From Sphingomonas sp. TDK1 (GTDB lineage: Bacteria > Pseudomonadota > Alphaproteobacteria > Sphingomonadales > Sphingomonadaceae): 64,000 nucleotides of DNA. Positions 15,686 through 24,267 of the stretch are shown one piece after another (position 1 is the first letter of the stretch; each line of letters begins with the position of its first letter). The position numbers were made by a program, and so were the translations under genes. The stretch spans positions 1 through 64,000 of the forward strand of contig NZ_LXVY01000009.1 of assembly GCF_001650735.1 (NCBI RefSeq), written 5' to 3'. The notes under the pieces are model-generated. The model saw only the letters and a program-made list of their open reading frames with translations. It was not told the DNA's origin and ran no database searches.

Positions 15686-16459
15686 TCAGCCGAGTAGGTG
15701 CTGGCCGCTGTCGACAGGGATCACGGTTCCAGTGATCCGCTTCGCAGCGTCGCTGACGAGGAACGCGGCAAGCGATCCGACATCGGCGATGTCGACCAGC
15801 CGCCCCTCGGGAGCGGCGGCTGCCGCGCGGTCGAGCAGTTCGTCGAACCGGTCGATACCGCTCGCTGCGCGCGTCGCGATCGGGCCGGGCGAGATTGCGT
15901 GGGCGCGTATGCCCTTGGACCCCAGTTCCGCTGCGACATACCGGGTGGCGCTCTCCAGCGCCGCCTTGACTGGTCCCATGAGATTATAGTGCTCCACCAC
16001 TCTCTCCGAGCCGTAGAACGTCACGCAGAGGAGGCAGCCGCCGTTCGCCATCAGCGGCTCGGCGCGCTTCGCCATCCGCAGGAAGCTGTGGCACGAGACG
16101 TCCATCGCCAGCGCAAAGCCTTCGGCCGAGCTGTCGACGACGCGCCCGTGCAGATCCTCCTTGGGCGCGAAGGCGATCGAATGGAGGAGGAAGTCGAGCC
16201 CGCCCCATTCGTTCTGGACGCGGTCGAACAGCGCATCGAGCTCGCCGGGTACGCGTACGTCGCAGGGCGCTGTCCATTCGATGCCGAGCCGCTCGGCGAC
16301 CGGCGCCACGAACGGTTCGGCCTTGGCGTTGAGGTAGGTGGCGGCAAGGCGCGCACCGCAATGAGCGAAGGCTTCGGCGCAACCGGTGGCAATGCTGTGC
16401 TCGTTCGCGATGCCGACGACGAGGCCGCGCTTGCCGGCCAGATCGACAAGGGGCGTCAT
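15686..16459 (-). CDS. fabI: Enoyl-ACP reductase (FabI-like paralogue)
   Basis: A 257-residue short-chain-dehydrogenase-fold protein of the FabI family: GIANEHSIATGCAEAF cofactor motif, HSIAFAPK block, catalytic Tyr158 and Lys165 in YNLMGPVK, and SPGPIATRAASGI near the end. FabI normally has a second tyrosine ten residues before the catalytic one; here it is Phe148. FabI reduces enoyl-ACP to acyl-ACP with NAD(P)H. Its ATG overlaps the ackA stop (ATGA), making it the last gene of the pta-ackA operon. A specialised reductase for low-oxygen lipid synthesis or redox balance is plausible. Confidence 0.85.
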   Translation of the reverse strand: MTPLVDLAGKRGLVVGIANEHSIATGCAEAFAHCGARLAATYLNAKAEPFVAPVAERLGIEWTAPCDVRVPGELDALFDRVQNEWGGLDFLLHSIAFAPKEDLHGRVVDSSAEGFALAMDVSCHSFLRMAKRAEPLMANGGCLLCVTFYGSERVVEHYNLMGPVKAALESATRYVAAELGSKGIRAHAISPGPIATRAASGIDRFDELLDRAAAAAPEGRLVDIADVGSLAAFLVSDAAKRITGTVIPVDSGQHLLG

Positions 16460-17655
16460 GCCACCTCCTCCCGCGTGGGCAAGAGCAGATTAATCATGTG
16501 CAGCGCGATCATACGTTCCTCGTCGGTCGGGATTACGCGCACGGCGACGCGGCTCGCACTGGTGTTGATGAGCGGGGCATGCCCGCGATTGGCAGCGTGA
16601 TCGAGCTCGATGCCGAGCCAGGCCAGCCGTTCGCAGACCAGAGCGCGCACCTGCGGCGCGTTCTCGCCGATGCCGGCGGTGAAGACGATCCCGTCGAGCC
16701 CGCCCAGCGTCGACACGAGCGCGCCAGCCTCGCGGGCGATCCGCCAGGTGAAGAGATCGATCGCCTCGCGGGCATGCGGATCGGCGCTGGCGAGGAGGTC
16801 GCGCATGTCGCCGGAGATTCCCGAGACACCGAGCAGGCCGGAGCGGTGGTAGAGCAGATCCTCGACCTCGGCGGCGCTCACGCCCTTCTGCTGAAGCAGA
16901 TAGAGGATCACGCCGGGATCGAGCGTGCCGCAGCGCGTGCCCATCATCAATCCCTCCAGGGCTGTGAAGCCCATCGAGCTGTCGACGCTGGTCCCGGCCA
17001 GCATCGCACAGAGGCTGGCACCGTTGCCGAGATGCGCCGCGATCACCCGGCCGGCGGCGAGGCCGGGATCCAGCTCGCGGAGTCTGCGGCTTACATAATC
17101 ATAGGAGAGGCCGTGGAAGCCGTAGCGGCGAACGCCCTCATCGTGGAGCGCGCGCGGCAGGGCGAAGCGCGTGGCGAGGTCGGCATGACCATGGTGGAAG
17201 GCGGTGTCGAAGCAGGCGACCTGTGGCAGGTCGGGCGCAACTGCACGGATGGCGCGGATCGCGGCGAGGTTGTGCGGCTGGTGCAGCGGGGCCAGCGGCG
17301 AGAGCGCGTCGAGCGCCTCCAGTAGAGCATCGTCGACGATCGCGGGCGCGAAGAAGTGCGTGCCGCCATGCACGACGCGGTGGCCGATCCCGATCACCTC
17401 CTGGCCGGTGAGATGCTCGCGCATCCAGCCGAGGAGATCGCCGAACAGGGCTTCGTGCGAAAGCGCCGCCCCCTGGGGCCAGCGCCGCTCGGTGGAAATC
17501 CTGCCGTCCGGCTCGCGCGCGATCAGGTGCGGTGCGGTGCCGATCCCCTCGATCTTGCCGGCGCCGGCGGGCTCCACCCCGTCCTTCCCAAGCATGAAGA
17601 GAGCGAACTTGATGCTGGACGAACCGGCGTTGATGCAGGCGACGGCCTGGCTCAT
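16456..17655 (-). CDS. ackA: Acetate kinase
   Basis: A 399-residue acetate kinase, full length for the family. Visible motifs: N-terminal INAGSSSIKFALF, GHRVVHGG, FDTAFH, RYGFHGLSY, HLGNGAS and FTAGIGEN. It converts acetyl phosphate and ADP to acetate and ATP. Its ATG overlaps the stop of the pta fusion gene by four bases (ATGA) and its stop overlaps fabI, so translation is coupled. With phosphoketolase and Pta it supplies ATP without respiration. Confidence 0.96.
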   Translation of the reverse strand: MSQAVACINAGSSSIKFALFMLGKDGVEPAGAGKIEGIGTAPHLIAREPDGRISTERRWPQGAALSHEALFGDLLGWMREHLTGQEVIGIGHRVVHGGTHFFAPAIVDDALLEALDALSPLAPLHQPHNLAAIRAIRAVAPDLPQVACFDTAFHHGHADLATRFALPRALHDEGVRRYGFHGLSYDYVSRRLRELDPGLAAGRVIAAHLGNGASLCAMLAGTSVDSSMGFTALEGLMMGTRCGTLDPGVILYLLQQKGVSAAEVEDLLYHRSGLLGVSGISGDMRDLLASADPHAREAIDLFTWRIAREAGALVSTLGGLDGIVFTAGIGENAPQVRALVCERLAWLGIELDHAANRGHAPLINTSASRVAVRVIPTDEERMIALHMINLLLPTREEVA

Positions 17656-19067
17656 TCTTTGATCGTCCCAAGCGCCGTCTCGGACGCGGCGCGGACCAGC
17701 AGGGCGGCGATGGCGCAGGAGGCGAGGCGGGTGCGCAAGTTGTCGGCGCGACTGGTGAGGATGATTGGCACGCGCGCGCCCAGCACCACGCCGGCGGCGT
17801 CCGCGCCGGAGAGGAAGGTAAGCTGCTTGGCCAGCATGTTCCCGGCCTCCAGGTTCGGCACCACCAGGATATCCGCGCGGCCGGCGACGGGCGAGACGAT
17901 GCCCTTCTCGCGCGCGGCGGCCTCGCTGACGGCGTTGTCGAAGGCGAGCGGCCCGTCGAGCACGCCGCCGGCGATCTGGCCGCGATCGGCCATCTTGCAC
18001 AGGGCAGCGGCATCCAGGGTCGATCGCATGCCGGGGTTGACCGTCTCCACCGCCGCCAGGATCGCCACCTTTGGCGCGTCGATGCCGATCGCATGGGCGA
18101 GATCGATGCCGTTGCGGACGATATCCGCCTTCTGCTCCAGCGTCGGTTCGATGTTTATCGCCGCATCGGTGATGATGAGCGGTGTGGGGTGGCCGGGCAC
18201 GTCCATCAGGTAGGCGTGGCTGATCCGCCGTTCGGTCCGCAGGCCGCCGTCGCTTGCGACCACCGCCGACATGAGCTCATCGGTATGGAGCGACCCCTTC
18301 ATCAGCAGCGCCGCCCCGCCGGAGCGGACCAGCGCCACCGCAGCCGCGGCCGCAGCGTGGCTGTGCGGGGCCGCGACGAGGCGGTAGCCGGAAATGTCCT
18401 TGCCCGCTGCCTCGGCCGCCGCGCGGATCTTCGCCTCAGGGCCGACGAGGATCGGCCGGATCAGGCCTGCCTCGGCCGCCTCGAGCGCCGCGTCCAGCGC
18501 CGCCGCGGTGCAGGGATGGGCGACCGCGGTGAGCGGTGCCTCCGCCGCCTGCGCGCGCTCGATCAGCCGGCGGTAGCGGCCATGGCCGGCGATCCGCACT
18601 TCCGGAACGGGGATGCGCGGCCGGCGCACCTTCTCGGTCGGCGCCTTCACCTCGGCGCGGCCGGTGATGACCTCCTCGCCCTTCTGGTTGGTGCAGGCGC
18701 AATCGAGGATCACGACCCGATGTTCCGGCCGCTTCTCGACCACGGTCACGGTCGCGGTGACGGTATCGCCAAGGCTGACCGGCCGCACGAAGCGCAGGCT
18801 CTGGCCGAGATAGATGGCGCCGGGACCGGGAAGTTCGGTGCCCAGCACCGCTGAGATCAGGCCGCCGCCCCACATGCCGTGGGCGATGACGCGGTGGAAC
18901 ATGTCGGTCGCGGCATAGGCCGCGTCGAGGTGTGCGGGGTTTACGTCGCCGGAGACGCGCGCGAAGAGCTGGATGTCCTCTTCGGTCAGGGTGCGGGAGA
19001 CGCGGGCCGTGGCGCCGACCTCGATCTCGTCGAAGGTCCGGTTCTCGATCATCTCCGGATCGGCCAT
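17652..19067 (-). CDS. pta: MaoC hydratase-phosphate acetyltransferase fusion
   Basis: A 471-residue bifunctional protein. Residues 1-150 form a MaoC hot-dog hydratase with the active-site pair Asp41 and His46 in SGDVNPAHLD. Residues 165-470 form phosphotransacetylase (LIRPILVGPEAKIRAAAEA, LLMKGSLHTDELM, SGADAAGVVLGARVPIILTS). The ATG at 19067 is chosen because the frame upstream is antisense-like to phaC. Pta interconverts acetyl-CoA and acetyl phosphate. The MaoC part could make (R)-3-hydroxyacyl-CoA, the substrate of the PHA synthase encoded four bases upstream. Confidence 0.93.
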   Translation of the reverse strand: MADPEMIENRTFDEIEVGATARVSRTLTEEDIQLFARVSGDVNPAHLDAAYAATDMFHRVIAHGMWGGGLISAVLGTELPGPGAIYLGQSLRFVRPVSLGDTVTATVTVVEKRPEHRVVILDCACTNQKGEEVITGRAEVKAPTEKVRRPRIPVPEVRIAGHGRYRRLIERAQAAEAPLTAVAHPCTAAALDAALEAAEAGLIRPILVGPEAKIRAAAEAAGKDISGYRLVAAPHSHAAAAAAVALVRSGGAALLMKGSLHTDELMSAVVASDGGLRTERRISHAYLMDVPGHPTPLIITDAAINIEPTLEQKADIVRNGIDLAHAIGIDAPKVAILAAVETVNPGMRSTLDAAALCKMADRGQIAGGVLDGPLAFDNAVSEAAAREKGIVSPVAGRADILVVPNLEAGNMLAKQLTFLSGADAAGVVLGARVPIILTSRADNLRTRLASCAIAALLVRAASETALGTIKE

Positions 19068-19071
19068 CGCT

Positions 19072-20874
19072 TCAGCGCTCCAGAACGTAGCGACCCGGGG
19101 CCGGCCCAAGCGGCGCGTAGTCCTTGTCCGGCGCACCCGTCGGCGGCGGCGGCACCGGCTCGCCCGACTGCCGGTCCAGCCACTCGCCCCAGGCGATCCA
19201 CCACGATCCTTCCCGCCGCTCGGCGCGTGCGAGCCACTCGTCGGGGTCGAGGGCGGGACCGTCGAGTGGGCGCGTGAGCAGGCGGAAGCTGCGGTGGGGA
19301 TGGCCAGGCTCCGAGACGATGCCCGCATTGTGTCCGCCGCTGGTGAGCGCGAAGCTGATTTCGGCCCCGGTCAGCATGTGCAGCTTGTGGACCGAGCGCC
19401 ACGGCGCGACATGGTCGCGCTCCGTGGCGACCACGAACATGGGCGCGCGGAGCGCGGATAGACTGATCGGGTGCCCGTCGGCGGCGAAGCTGCCCTCCGC
19501 GAGGTCGTTGTTGAGGAAGAGCCGGCGAAGATACTCGCTGTGCATCGCGTATGGCATCCGCGTGCCATCGGCGTTCCACGCCATCAGGTCGTTCATCGGC
19601 TCCCGTTCGCCCATCAGATAGGTCGAGAGCAGGCGCGACCAGATGAGGTCGTTCGAGCGCAACAACTGGAAGGCGCCGGCCATCTGCGACGAATCCAGAT
19701 AGCCCCGGCTCCACATCATGCCGTCCAGCAGATCGAGCTGCGCCTCGTCGATAAACAGGCCGAGCTCGCCGGGCTCGCTGAACTCCGTCTGGGCCGCGAA
19801 GAGCGTGACCGAGGCGAGCCGGTCGTCGCCGTCGCGCGCCATTGCCGCCGCCGTGATCGCGAGCAGCGTGCCGCCCAGGCAATAGCCGGCGGCGTGGACC
19901 TTGCCGGCGCCGGTGATTGCCGTCACCGCGTCCAGCGCCGCCATCGGCCCGAGGCGACGATAATCCTCCATGTCGAGATTGCGGTCGGCCGGGCCGGGAT
20001 TGCGCCACGAGATGGCGAAGACGGTGTAGCCTTGCCCGACCAGCCAGCGGATCAGTGAATTTTCCGGCGACAGGTCGAGGATGTAATATTTCATGATCCA
20101 GGCCGGCACGATCAGCACCGGCTCGGGCCGAACCCGCTCGGTGGTCGGCGCATATTGGATCAGCTCGATCAACGCATTGCGATAGACCACCTCGCCGGGC
20201 GTGACGGCGACCTTCCCGCCGACCGGGAAATCCTCTGCTCCGGCCGGCGGTTGGCCGCGCATCGTGCGTCCCGCATCCTCGATGAGGTTGCGTGCGCCCT
20301 GCCAGAGGCAGAGCCCTCCGCTTTCGAGCAGCCGCTGCTGCAGCGCCGGATTGGTCGCGATGAAATTGGTTGGCGCGATCGTGTCGAGCAGCTGCCGGGT
20401 GGCGAATTCGACCACCGCCTCGTGGTGCCGCGTCACGCCGTGCAGGCCGGTCGTGGCGGCGTGCCACCATTGCTGCTGGAGCAGGAAGCCTTGCGCGATG
20501 AGGTCGAACGGCGGCTGGCGCCAGGCGGGATCGTCGAAGCGATGATCCTGCGGCAGCGGCGTGATGGCGGGCTCGGCATCCTCCCCGGTGGCGGTGCGCG
20601 TCGCATAGCCCGTCATTCGGGCGACTTTTCTTGCCGCCTTCACGCCGAGCTGGAACTGCTTGCCGGGAGCCGCAGCGAGATGCGTCCACCAATCTGCGAA
20701 AGACTGGATGAGCGTGCTTGGCGAAAGGCCATGTGTTGCTTGTGCCACCGCCGCGGTCGCGGCGCGGTTCAGCGTTTCGGCGATGCCGTCGGTAGGGTCG
20801 GGCGCCTCTGTGCCAGGGGTGGTTACGCGAAGGACTTGGCTCACGGTAGATCCTGAAGTTTTCTGGGAAATCAT
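19072..20874 (-). CDS. phaC: Polyhydroxyalkanoate synthase, class I
   Basis: A 600-residue PhaC with the lipase-like box GYCLGG containing catalytic Cys332, plus typical blocks (VPAWIMKYYILDLSPENSL, YTVFAISWRNPG, TSGGHNAGI). It polymerises (R)-3-hydroxyacyl-CoA into storage granules, which consumes acetyl-CoA and reductant. The start at 20874 has only a weak binding site; an in-frame GTG a little downstream is an alternative. It is separated by four bases from the MaoC-Pta fusion gene and lies in the same minus-strand operon. Confidence 0.94.
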   Translation of the reverse strand: MISQKTSGSTVSQVLRVTTPGTEAPDPTDGIAETLNRAATAAVAQATHGLSPSTLIQSFADWWTHLAAAPGKQFQLGVKAARKVARMTGYATRTATGEDAEPAITPLPQDHRFDDPAWRQPPFDLIAQGFLLQQQWWHAATTGLHGVTRHHEAVVEFATRQLLDTIAPTNFIATNPALQQRLLESGGLCLWQGARNLIEDAGRTMRGQPPAGAEDFPVGGKVAVTPGEVVYRNALIELIQYAPTTERVRPEPVLIVPAWIMKYYILDLSPENSLIRWLVGQGYTVFAISWRNPGPADRNLDMEDYRRLGPMAALDAVTAITGAGKVHAAGYCLGGTLLAITAAAMARDGDDRLASVTLFAAQTEFSEPGELGLFIDEAQLDLLDGMMWSRGYLDSSQMAGAFQLLRSNDLIWSRLLSTYLMGEREPMNDLMAWNADGTRMPYAMHSEYLRRLFLNNDLAEGSFAADGHPISLSALRAPMFVVATERDHVAPWRSVHKLHMLTGAEISFALTSGGHNAGIVSEPGHPHRSFRLLTRPLDGPALDPDEWLARAERREGSWWIAWGEWLDRQSGEPVPPPPTGAPDKDYAPLGPAPGRYVLER

Positions 20875-20891
20875 CGTTCGCCAGGACCTGC

Positions 20892-21866
20892 CTACCTGTC
20901 GCTCAGCACCGTGATCGGCGCTCCGGTGCCGCCACTGCTCAGGGAATCGGGCGTGGCGACGACAGTCGTGCCGGGAACGAGGATCGCAAGGAGCTTCCGG
21001 CGGAAGGGCTCGGCCAATCCGAGCCGCGCGCGATCGGCAGCGACGATCTCCTCGCCACCGGCCGCGGGGCTCCAAGGGAGGGCGAGCGAGAGCCAGTGTG
21101 GGCCCGAAGCATCGGTGTTGCGCAAGACGTAAGCCGCGGGCGCAGGGATGCCGCCGGCGATGGTAACCGCGGCAGCGCCGATCTCGACCCCGTTCCTCAG
21201 GACAACAAGCCGCTTGTCCGCGCCGCTGATGATGATCGAGACCGGACCTTCGGGGGCAAGCTCGGGCTGCCAGCGTGGTGGCTGCTCCGCTTGTATCGGC
21301 ACCGTGACTGTCCCTCGTTGCAGCAGGTCTGGGGTGGGCGCCACCCGCGGGATGGGCGCATCTTTCGTGATGACGACCGTCGTGCCTCTGCTGGTCGCCT
21401 CGAACAGCAACTTGGCAAAGGCATTGGGCAAGCGGATGCAACCATGCGAGGCAGGATAGCCCGGCAGCTTGCCCGCGTGCATCGCGATCCCGTCCCAGGT
21501 CAGCCGCTGCATGAATGGCATGGGGGCATCGTCGTACAGGTTGGACTTGTGCTCGACATGCTTCTGCAGGATCGTGAACACGCCCGTCGGCGTCTCCTTC
21601 CCCTCGACCCCTGTGGACACGGTCGTCACGCCGATCATCACCCCGTTGCGGTAGACATAGGCCCGCTGGCGCTCCAGGCTGACAACGATCAGCAGTGGTC
21701 CGGTGGGGGCGAGTTGCGGCGCCCAGAGATACTCGCCCGGCTTCAATCGCGCGACCGCGTCGGAAACGTTCGCCGGAAGCACAGCCTGCGCCGATACCGG
21801 CACGGCAGGCGCCGTGGCCAGAGCCAGGCCGGACAGGAGAAGATGAAACAAGCGATGGGTCATCAT
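20892..21866 (-). CDS. L,D-transpeptidase (YkuD family), exported
   Basis: A 324-residue protein with a clear signal peptide (LFHLLLSGLALATAPAVPVSA). The YkuD catalytic block is HAGKLPGYPASHGCIRLP, with Cys nucleophile and both histidines. A second half (from about residue 200) repeats a shorter RLVVLRNGVEIG segment resembling a partial YkuD strand set. It would form 3-3 crosslinks in peptidoglycan or attach proteins to it, as seen in stationary or stress states. It lies within the operon between the oxidoreductase (9-base gap) and phaC. Confidence 0.88.
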   Translation of the reverse strand: MMTHRLFHLLLSGLALATAPAVPVSAQAVLPANVSDAVARLKPGEYLWAPQLAPTGPLLIVVSLERQRAYVYRNGVMIGVTTVSTGVEGKETPTGVFTILQKHVEHKSNLYDDAPMPFMQRLTWDGIAMHAGKLPGYPASHGCIRLPNAFAKLLFEATSRGTTVVITKDAPIPRVAPTPDLLQRGTVTVPIQAEQPPRWQPELAPEGPVSIIISGADKRLVVLRNGVEIGAAAVTIAGGIPAPAAYVLRNTDASGPHWLSLALPWSPAAGGEEIVAADRARLGLAEPFRRKLLAILVPGTTVVATPDSLSSGGTGAPITVLSDR

Positions 21867-21875
21867 GCTGCGGTT

Positions 21876-22559
21876 TCAGCCAGAATGTGGGGACGGATCG
21901 TCAGCGGCGGGCACCGACACACGCGCACTGCGCCACCCATCGCGGGCAGCGATGCTTGCGATCGTACGTGCCTTCTGCTCGACCTCAGCGAGGCACTCGC
22001 GGATATAGTTGGCTCGCGTGCCCTTCACGATCGCCGAAAAGTGCACGTGATCGGTCGAGGCAAAGGAGAAGGCGTTCTTGATATACTCGTCGAATACCTG
22101 ACGGAGCGAGAGCATTGCGCCCTGCTCGGATAGCCATTGCGATGTCGTGCCGGACGAGGTGAAACTCAGCAGGTGCGCGCCCTCGGCGATCGGGTGGAAG
22201 GCACGGTCACGAACGTTCCGGTGCGTGAAACCGGCGCCGAGAACCCGCTCGACATAGCCTTTCAGCATCGCGGGCGGCGCGCCGAACCAGATCGGGTAGA
22301 CCAGCACGAAAACCGAGGCGCCGGAGAGCAGTGTCAATTCCTCGGCCACATCCGAGCTCAGCTCGAAGTCGGCCCTGCCCGGCTGTTCACGCGCCCGAAG
22401 CACGGGATCGAAGCCCATTGCATAGAGATCACGGAGAACCACCTCATGCCCGATAGTGCGGACCGTGGCACAGTAGCGTTCCGCCACGCTCGCATTGAAG
22501 CTGCCCTCCTCCGGATGGCAGAGGATCACGACATGCTTCGGTGGTCGCCTCCCTGCCAT
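21876..22559 (-). CDS. Flavodoxin-fold NAD(P)H oxidoreductase, paralogue 1
   Basis: A 227-residue member of the NQO1/MdaB/KefF flavodoxin-like fold family: strand VVILCHPEEGSFN, LRDLYAMGFDPVLR, YPIWFGAPPAMLKGYVERVL and FTSSGTTSQWL (flavin-contact loop). These enzymes usually carry FMN or FAD and reduce quinones or electrophiles by two electrons. I chose the ATG at 22559 because GGGAGG lies just upstream. It is the first gene of the operon through ldt, phaC, pta, ackA and fabI. Three further paralogues lie in the window. Confidence 0.88.
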   Translation of the reverse strand: MAGRRPPKHVVILCHPEEGSFNASVAERYCATVRTIGHEVVLRDLYAMGFDPVLRAREQPGRADFELSSDVAEELTLLSGASVFVLVYPIWFGAPPAMLKGYVERVLGAGFTHRNVRDRAFHPIAEGAHLLSFTSSGTTSQWLSEQGAMLSLRQVFDEYIKNAFSFASTDHVHFSAIVKGTRANYIRECLAEVEQKARTIASIAARDGWRSARVSVPAADDPSPHSG

Positions 22560-22620
22560 GGCATTTCCTCCCTGCTGTGCCGCACCAGGCATCGTTGCCG
22601 GTTGATGCGAGCCGCCGAAA

Positions 22621-22636
22621 TACGGGTTGATACGGA
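22621..22636 (-). promoter_or_regulatory. 16-bp island motif, site 2
   Basis: On the minus strand it reads TCCGTATCAACCCGTA, fitting TNCGKRNNNNCCCGKA. It lies in the 130-base divergent spacer, centred about 69 bases before the ATG of the minus operon (22559) and about 61 bases before the GNAT gene (22690). Confidence 0.55.
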
Positions 22637-22689
22637 TGGAGCCGACAGGCGGATTCGGGGCAGGACCTCCTCGAACGAGGAGTGCCGCA

Positions 22690-23220
22690 ATGAGTGAGAG
22701 CACCGAACTGACCACCAGAGGCGGGGTTCGGCTTCGCGTGCGCCCGGCGAGCCCGAAAGATGAGCCCGAGCTTGCTGACTTCTTCTCGCATGTCGCGCCC
22801 GACGATCTCAGGTTCCGCTTCCTGACGGGTCTGGCAAAGGTGCGGCACGAGCAACTCGTCGCCATGCTGTCGGTCGACCACAGGCAGGCGGAGACCTTCG
22901 TCGCCTTCGAGGCGGCCACCGAAACATTGGTCGCCGTCGCTATGCTGGCAGGCGATCGGGAGCTGTCTACCGCCGAGGTCGCGATCAGCGTGCGCGCGGA
23001 CTACAAGCACAAAGGTGTCGCCTGGACGCTCCTCGATCATGCAGCGCGCTTCGACGAGGCGCTCGGCGTCGGGTCGCTGATCTCGATCGAGAGCCGCGCC
23101 AATCGCGAGGCGATCGAACTCGAGCGCGAAATGGGCTTCTCGGTCAGCGACTATCCCGGCGATCCGACGCTGGTCATGGTGCGGCGCGTGCTCAACGCGA
23201 ACGCCGCTCCGGATGACTAG
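22690..23220 (+). CDS. GNAT-family N-acetyltransferase
   Basis: A 176-residue GNAT protein: core LRVRPASPKDEPELADFF, acetyl-CoA-binding region VRADYKHKGVAWTLLDHA (equivalent to the R/Q-x-x-G-x-G/A loop), and FSVSDYPGDPTLVMVRR at the end. It most resembles the stand-alone acetyltransferase domain that modifies acyl-CoA synthetases and other metabolic enzymes, which would fit the acetyl-phosphate genes nearby, but the substrate is unknown. The ATG at 22690 follows GAGGAG. It is divergent from the phaC-pta-ackA operon. Confidence 0.82.
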   Translation: MSESTELTTRGGVRLRVRPASPKDEPELADFFSHVAPDDLRFRFLTGLAKVRHEQLVAMLSVDHRQAETFVAFEAATETLVAVAMLAGDRELSTAEVAISVRADYKHKGVAWTLLDHAARFDEALGVGSLISIESRANREAIELEREMGFSVSDYPGDPTLVMVRRVLNANAAPDD

Positions 23221-23277
23221 GCGACGTGACCGGGAGGATCGGACCCGGCGACGGCCTAGCGGAGCGATCGTGACCCG

Positions 23278-24267
23278 ATGATCGCCATGGAACTGCGGGC
23301 AACCGGCGAAAAGCTGGTGCGATCGACCAGGGTGATGCCCGAGCCTGCTTCCGGCGAATTGCTGCTGCGGGTCAAGGCATGCGGCGTATGCAGAACCGAT
23401 TTACACATCGTCGACGGCGAAGTGGCGGCGAAGAGACCGATCGTGCCAGGGCATGAGATCGTCGGGGTGGTGGCGGCGATTGGCTCGGCTGCGCGTGGCT
23501 TTCACGTCGGGGATCGCGTGGGCGTGCCATGGCTCGGCGGGACGTGCGGCCTATGTAGCTATTGTCATGCTGGCCGTGAGAATCTGTGTGACAGGCCGGT
23601 CTTCACGGGCGCCAGCCGCGACGGCGGCTATGCGACGCATGTCGTGGCGGATGCCCGCTACTGCCTTCCCATTCCTGACTCCTTCAACGACGCGGAGGCG
23701 GCGCCTTTGCTCTGCGCCGGCCTGATCGGCTATCGATCGCTGGTGATGGCTGGAGAGGGACGTCGGCTCGGCCTCTACGGCTTTGGCGCGGCCGCGCACA
23801 TCGTCGCTCAGGTCGCCGCCTGGCAAGGACGCGAAGTGTTCGCCTTCACCAAGCCGGGAGACAATGCCGGTCAGGCGTTCGCCCGATCCCTTGGCTGCGT
23901 CTGGGCGGGGGGATCGGACCAGCCCCCGCCGGTTCCGCTCGACGCCGCCATCATCTTTGCGGCGGTCGGAGCCCTCGTCCCAGCCGCGCTGAGAGCAGTC
24001 GGCAAGGGCGGCAGAGTCGTCTGCGCCGGAATCCATATGAGCGACATCCCGAGCTTTCCTTATGCCGAGCTTTGGGGCGAGCGTGCGATCCTCTCCGTAG
24101 CCAATTTGACCCGTGCCGACGGCCATGCCTTCCTCGACATCGCCGCCCGGGTGCCGGTGCGGACGTTCGTCACGACGTTTCCGCTCGCCCGCGCCAACGA
24201 GGCGCTGGACGCGGTGCGGGCGGGCGCACTGGACGGTGCTGCCGTTCTCCTGCCGGCGGACGAGTGA
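23278..24267 (+). CDS. Zinc-dependent alcohol dehydrogenase (medium chain)
   Basis: A 329-residue MDR protein. Catalytic zinc site GVCRTDLH and GHEIVGVV; structural zinc cysteines in CGLCSYCHAGRENLC; cofactor loop GLYGFGAAAH. It would interconvert an alcohol and aldehyde with NAD(P)(H), plausibly disposing of reductant during fermentation. Its stop overlaps the GTG start of the next gene (GTGA), so the two are coupled. It shares the family but not close identity with the enzyme at 41486. Confidence 0.9.
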   Translation: MIAMELRATGEKLVRSTRVMPEPASGELLLRVKACGVCRTDLHIVDGEVAAKRPIVPGHEIVGVVAAIGSAARGFHVGDRVGVPWLGGTCGLCSYCHAGRENLCDRPVFTGASRDGGYATHVVADARYCLPIPDSFNDAEAAPLLCAGLIGYRSLVMAGEGRRLGLYGFGAAAHIVAQVAAWQGREVFAFTKPGDNAGQAFARSLGCVWAGGSDQPPPVPLDAAIIFAAVGALVPAALRAVGKGGRVVCAGIHMSDIPSFPYAELWGERAILSVANLTRADGHAFLDIAARVPVRTFVTTFPLARANEALDAVRAGALDGAAVLLPADE

